Assembly: GCA_016946835.1 (NCBI GenBank)
Contig: JACVTC010000085.1
Location: 1-64,000 of the forward strand
Source: Neocallimastix lanati (nom. inval.)
Lineage: Eukaryota; Neocallimastigomycota; Neocallimastigomycetes; Neocallimastigales; Neocallimastigaceae
Length of the DNA: 64,000 nucleotides
Reading direction: 5' to 3'
Below the pieces are notes generated by a model. That model was given only the letters and a program-made list of their open reading frames with translations. It had not been told where the DNA came from and made no database searches. Below, piece by piece: positions 60,156 through 64,000 of this stretch (the first letter of the stretch is position 1; every line of letters starts with the position of its first letter). The translations under genes were made by a program, and so were the position numbers.

Positions 60156-61504
60156 ATAACGAGATATTGGACTTTAAAGATATTTAAATATAAAAATATA
60201 ATTTAATTTTTTAATTAAGACCCTAAATTATTAATTAAGAAATTTATATTAGATAAATCTCTTAACTTGGAAATTATATTATTAATTTGTATTATTAATT
60301 AAAAATACAGAATTAGTTATTAGTAATAGTTTTATAATATTTTAAATAAGTTTTATAAGTTTTATATATTTTATTATTATATATTTTATTCAATTATTTC
60401 TAAAAGATTCTAAGGAATTCTTTATCATTCTAAAGATTTCCGAAAGAGAAATTTTAATTAGTTTTAATATTTTATTTTATTTTATATTTGATTATTAAAT
60501 AAGTTTTATTATTAAAATTATTAAATTGTTTTATGAATAATTTATATAGTTATTGTATTAAAAGATCCTTATCAACATTATTTTATTATTATGTTTTATA
60601 TGGTTTATATACATGTATGAATATATTAAGATTAAAATGTATTAATTAATTATATTGTTAATTATTATTTTAGTTTAGTATAAAAAGGATTTGAAATTCC
60701 ATATTTTGAATTCTTTGTAAAATTATTAATTTAATGTGTTAACATAAAGTTAATGAATTAATTATAACAATAAATAATTTTTATTAATCTTAGTTAAAAT
60801 TTATTATTAAAATAAATATTAAATAAAGTTCTAATAAAACATAAATCTTAAATATTGAAATCTTAATTATAAAACTCTGTGTGCTATTTATTATTTAAAT
60901 TTAATTAAATTGTTATAATTAATAAAAACATCTTGACCTGACCAATTTAACCCAAACTAGGAAAGATTTAACTATAATCTTACTTATCACCTACAAAAAC
61001 TTTTACATAATTTATTATATATAAATATATTATTATATTCTTTACTATTAATAATTTTCTTATATTCTATATTAATAATTTTTATATTAATTATATTTTA
61101 TAATTTTAAATATTAATTTATGTAATTAATTAATTTATATGATTGGATTTAATAATGTAATTAAATTATATAAAAATATGTATAATCCATATTTTTTATG
61201 AGGGGGCCTTTCTGAGAAAAGAATTAGAAATAGTAGTAAAAATGAATTAGGAATAGTAATAATTGAAAGGTTTCCCATATTGTTATAAAAATATATATTA
61301 ATATTAATAAAGTATTTTTAACAATAAAATAATTATATAATTTATAAATAATAAATATTTTTAATAATAGTTCTTTAAATAAAATTTATAATGTGTAGTA
61401 ATAATTTCTTTTAGTGTAATTTAGTAATTAGTTAAATTATCTATTTATTAATGTTCACACTCTTTTCACAATATGAACCTCAGCATCTTAGATTCGTTAC
61501 AGTT
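60156..61504. other. AT-rich non-coding DNA
   Basis: No gene or repeat array recognised. Confidence 0.5.
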
Positions 61505-61733
61505 ATATATATAATAATATTCTTATTATATATATTTAGAAGAAATTAACTATTTAATTTAATATATTTAATATATTTCATATTATAATGAATAATATAT
61601 ATATTAATATTGAATAATATTTGAATAAGAAATTATTTCAAATATTATTATTGACAAAAGAGATATAAATTTAATATTTAATAATTATTATTAAATATAC
61701 AAATATGTTGCTACACATATTTGTTTTATATCA
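61505..61733 (-). repeat. Element C-family LTR fragment
   Basis: Nearly identical to 32719-32937 and ending ATATCA at 61733. It acts as the 3' LTR side of the minus-strand gag remnant next to it. Confidence 0.85.
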
Positions 61734-61736
61734 TCT

Positions 61737-62541
61737 CAACATATCTTATATTTTCATGTAGTGATTCATTAAGACTTTCAATATAATTGTCCTTATCCTC
61801 ATTAATATTATTATTAAATTTAGTTGAAACATTATTTTCATTTCTTGATTTTAAATTTTTATTACTTTTAATATTATTATCAATAATATTATTTTTATTA
61901 TTGACACCAATATTTTTATCATTACACATATTACTTTCTTTATTAATTTTGTACTTATTTTATCAATATAATTTTTAATTTCTTCATTTTTATTTAATTT
62001 GTTATCATTAATTACATAATTATTATTAATATTTAAATTTTGAGAAGAATCATTAATTTTAGTACTGTCCTTAGAAATACTTGTCTTTAAATTCTTTCAA
62101 ACTTTAGGTTTTAATATTTTCTTTTTATATAAATCAACTTCTTCTTCTACTTCATCTTTCTCTTCTTCATCTTTTGGAAAATATCGTATTTACTAGTCGT
62201 ATTCGCTTTAGCTTTCTTAATTTCCGTTCCAGCATCTAAAGAGAATTCCTTTCTTTTGACAGCATCAATTAAATATTTCTTCTTCTCAGGAATGTTATTG
62301 GAATTTAAGGGAGAACGTTCCCTCCCTCTTAGTAGTTTAACCGTTCATTTGGGACATTAGCTGAACCACTTGGTTCTTCATTAAGGATTCTTTGATATTT
62401 CAAATATTCAATATGATTAAATTTTGGACAATTGTATTTCTTGTAACCTTCTTCGTTATAAAAATAGCACATTTGTACTCTATATTTACTTTTATTTCCA
62501 TCATAATTCAAATTATTATTTTTGAAATTGATATAAAACAA
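61737..62541 (-). pseudogene. Element L: gag remnant of a gypsy element
   Basis: The minus strand holds a degenerate zinc-knuckle segment (MCYFYNEEGYKKYNCP, about 62430-62475), an acidic linker (about 62150-62180) and an Asn-rich end abutting the LTR fragment at 61733. The layout is like the ORF region of element C. Broken, about three or four breaks. Confidence 0.6.
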
Positions 62542-62980
62542 ATTTGTTTAGCAACATATTTGTATATTTAATAATAATTATTAAATATTAAATTTATATC
62601 TCTTCTGTCAATAATAATATTTGAAATAATTTCTTATTCAGATATTATTCAATATTCATATATATATTATTAATTATAATATTAAATATATTAAATTAAA
62701 TAGTTAATTTCTTCTAAATATAAATAATAAGAATATTATTATTATATGTAACTTAAATATTCTTATTTATTTTAATAGCGTTAGCAATAGCAAAATAAAA
62801 AAAAATAAAAAAAGAGTAGAATAATAATTTATTTCACAATAGATTTTATAAAATTTAAAATAAATTAAAAGATCAGTTAAAAAAGAAAATTATTATATAT
62901 ATATAAATACATATTTTCATATTTAATAATAATTAGGAATAGAATATAAAATAAATTTATATATAAAGTGTTATTGGTAT
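62529..62980 (+). repeat. Element C-family LTR in plus orientation
   Basis: From TGATATAAAACAAATTTG (62529) to about 62757 it is the reverse complement of the LTR part at 61505-61733 and 32719-32937. The rest is unlike element C. It could be the 5' LTR of element M. The right boundary is uncertain. Confidence 0.6.
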
Positions 62981-63048
62981 TTATTATTAATTATTAAACC
63001 CAAAAACGCAATAACGAATTAAATAAAAAAAATTTTTATTTTTCTTTT

Positions 63049-64000
63049 ATGAGAGATACTAGTAGCAGTAGTAGTAATAGTAGTAGTTTCAGGAGTATTA
63101 GAAGCACTATGTCGGATATAGATACAAAGACTCTTCCAAGGATAGGTGGTCCTCGCAGAGACGCGGAGATCTGGCAGTTCCGAATAGAACAATGGTTTAA
63201 AAGGGAAGGGATAACTAACGACGAAGATAAGTTTAGTTATATTATTTCTTCTGCAGAAGATGATCTTGTAAGAGTACTAAAAATGAAAGAAAATGAATTA
63301 GGTAAAACTCCCACATTAGATGAATGTGTTGAAGTTATTAAAAAGAAATATTGGCGAGAGAATAAAAAGGAAGATAAACTCAGATAGTTCAAACGTATGA
63401 CTATAGAACCAAGAGAAACTGTCTACGATTTTAACACAAGATATTTGAATTTATATGATTTATTTGATAATGAAGATAGAGCTTCAATTTCAGTCATTGA
63501 CTATGAGAATGCTCTTAGACCAAGGCAATAAGTATATGAGAAAATAGCAATAGAAGAATACAAATCATTAGAGGATGCATGTAGTCAAGCTGAAAAATAT
63601 GAAAACATTCTACAAGAATCTAATTTTAATAATAATAACAGTAGTAGAAAGGAAAGAATTCATTTCAATAATTATAATAAAAATAATTATCATAATAATT
63701 CATTTTCTAATAATGGTTATAATTATAACAATCCTTGGAATAGAACTAGTGGTAGAAATCCTAGAAACTATAGGAATACTCCAACGAATATGTCTCCAAA
63801 TTTCATTCATAGAAATAATCATAATATGCCAAATAATTTTAATAACAATGGAATCAATAATCCATATAATATAAATAATAATTATTTAAATAATAGAAAC
63901 AATAATAATTATAAAATTAACAACGATCAGATACCTAATATTGATGGAATGGATGACTTGGTAAATAGAATGCAGAGCTTATAGATTGAAAAACATGCTA
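63049..64000 (+). pseudogene. gag: Element M: gypsy gag, runs off the window
   Basis: Starts MRDTSSSSSNSSSFRSIRST and continues with a gypsy capsid region (GGPRRDAEIWQFRIEQWF, DECVEVIKKKYW, MTIEPRETVYDFNTRYLNLY). The distal part becomes Asn-, Arg- and Pro-rich, with many Tyr-Asn motifs up to the window end. The zinc knuckle is not reached. Broken, about two breaks in the visible part. Confidence 0.82.

Overview
The window is an extremely AT-rich stretch of eukaryotic nuclear DNA. It has long homopolymers, microsatellites, asparagine-rich coding segments, Ty3/gypsy and Ty1/copia retrotransposons, a FLYWCH/MULE-type DNA transposon and an ankyrin-repeat gene. This mix best fits an anaerobic gut fungus (Neocallimastigomycota). 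That is an inference from composition and gene families; a dictyostelid-like genome is the main alternative. The only clearly intact host gene is the 758-residue ankyrin-repeat protein at 15729-18005. No canonical tRNA, rRNA or CRISPR locus was seen.

Layout. 1-14485 is a nest of Ty3/gypsy fossils. Gypsy-A (plus strand, LTR 3876-5049) sits in the integrase region of Gypsy-B (minus strand). After B come two tandem solo LTRs of the A family (11666-13399 and 13404-14485) that share a 4-bp target duplication. 14486-18430 holds the ankyrin gene between low-complexity flanks. 18434-20740 is a decayed Ty1/copia element (J). 20755-24182 holds a 94-bp tandem array, a broken MULE transposase and a minisatellite with a 63/83-bp alternating higher-order unit. 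24345-33547 is a set of inverted repeats built on reiterated CATTTCG motifs (family H). These are split by copia element E and by a compact LTR element, C, which has one open ORF and no reverse transcriptase. 33547-37860 holds two more copia fossils (K and I).

37882-39940 (minus strand) carries the decayed remains of a helicase of the type found in nucleo-cytoplasmic large DNA viruses and linear cytoplasmic plasmids. It is interrupted by a 476-bp element (T) with perfect 9-bp inverted ends, a 6-bp target duplication and an internal tRNA-Val-like A-box/B-box. A second T copy lies at 54653-55081. 39965-45167 is a nearly full-length copia fossil (F). 45238-46087 is a broken gene of unknown family. 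47106-51214 is a gypsy fossil (G). 52318-53271 is a solo LTR of the A family with a clear ACAC duplication. The last third holds gypsy gag fragments (D at 57364-58411, L at 61737-62541, M at 63049-64000) in AT-rich, mostly non-coding DNA.

The window reads as a retrotransposon graveyard: elements inserted into elements, solo LTRs and satellite growth. Most genes in it are mobile-element fossils rather than parts of a host pathway. The most unusual items are the T element, the H-family palindrome split by an LTR element, the viral-type helicase fossil and the RT-less LTR element C.
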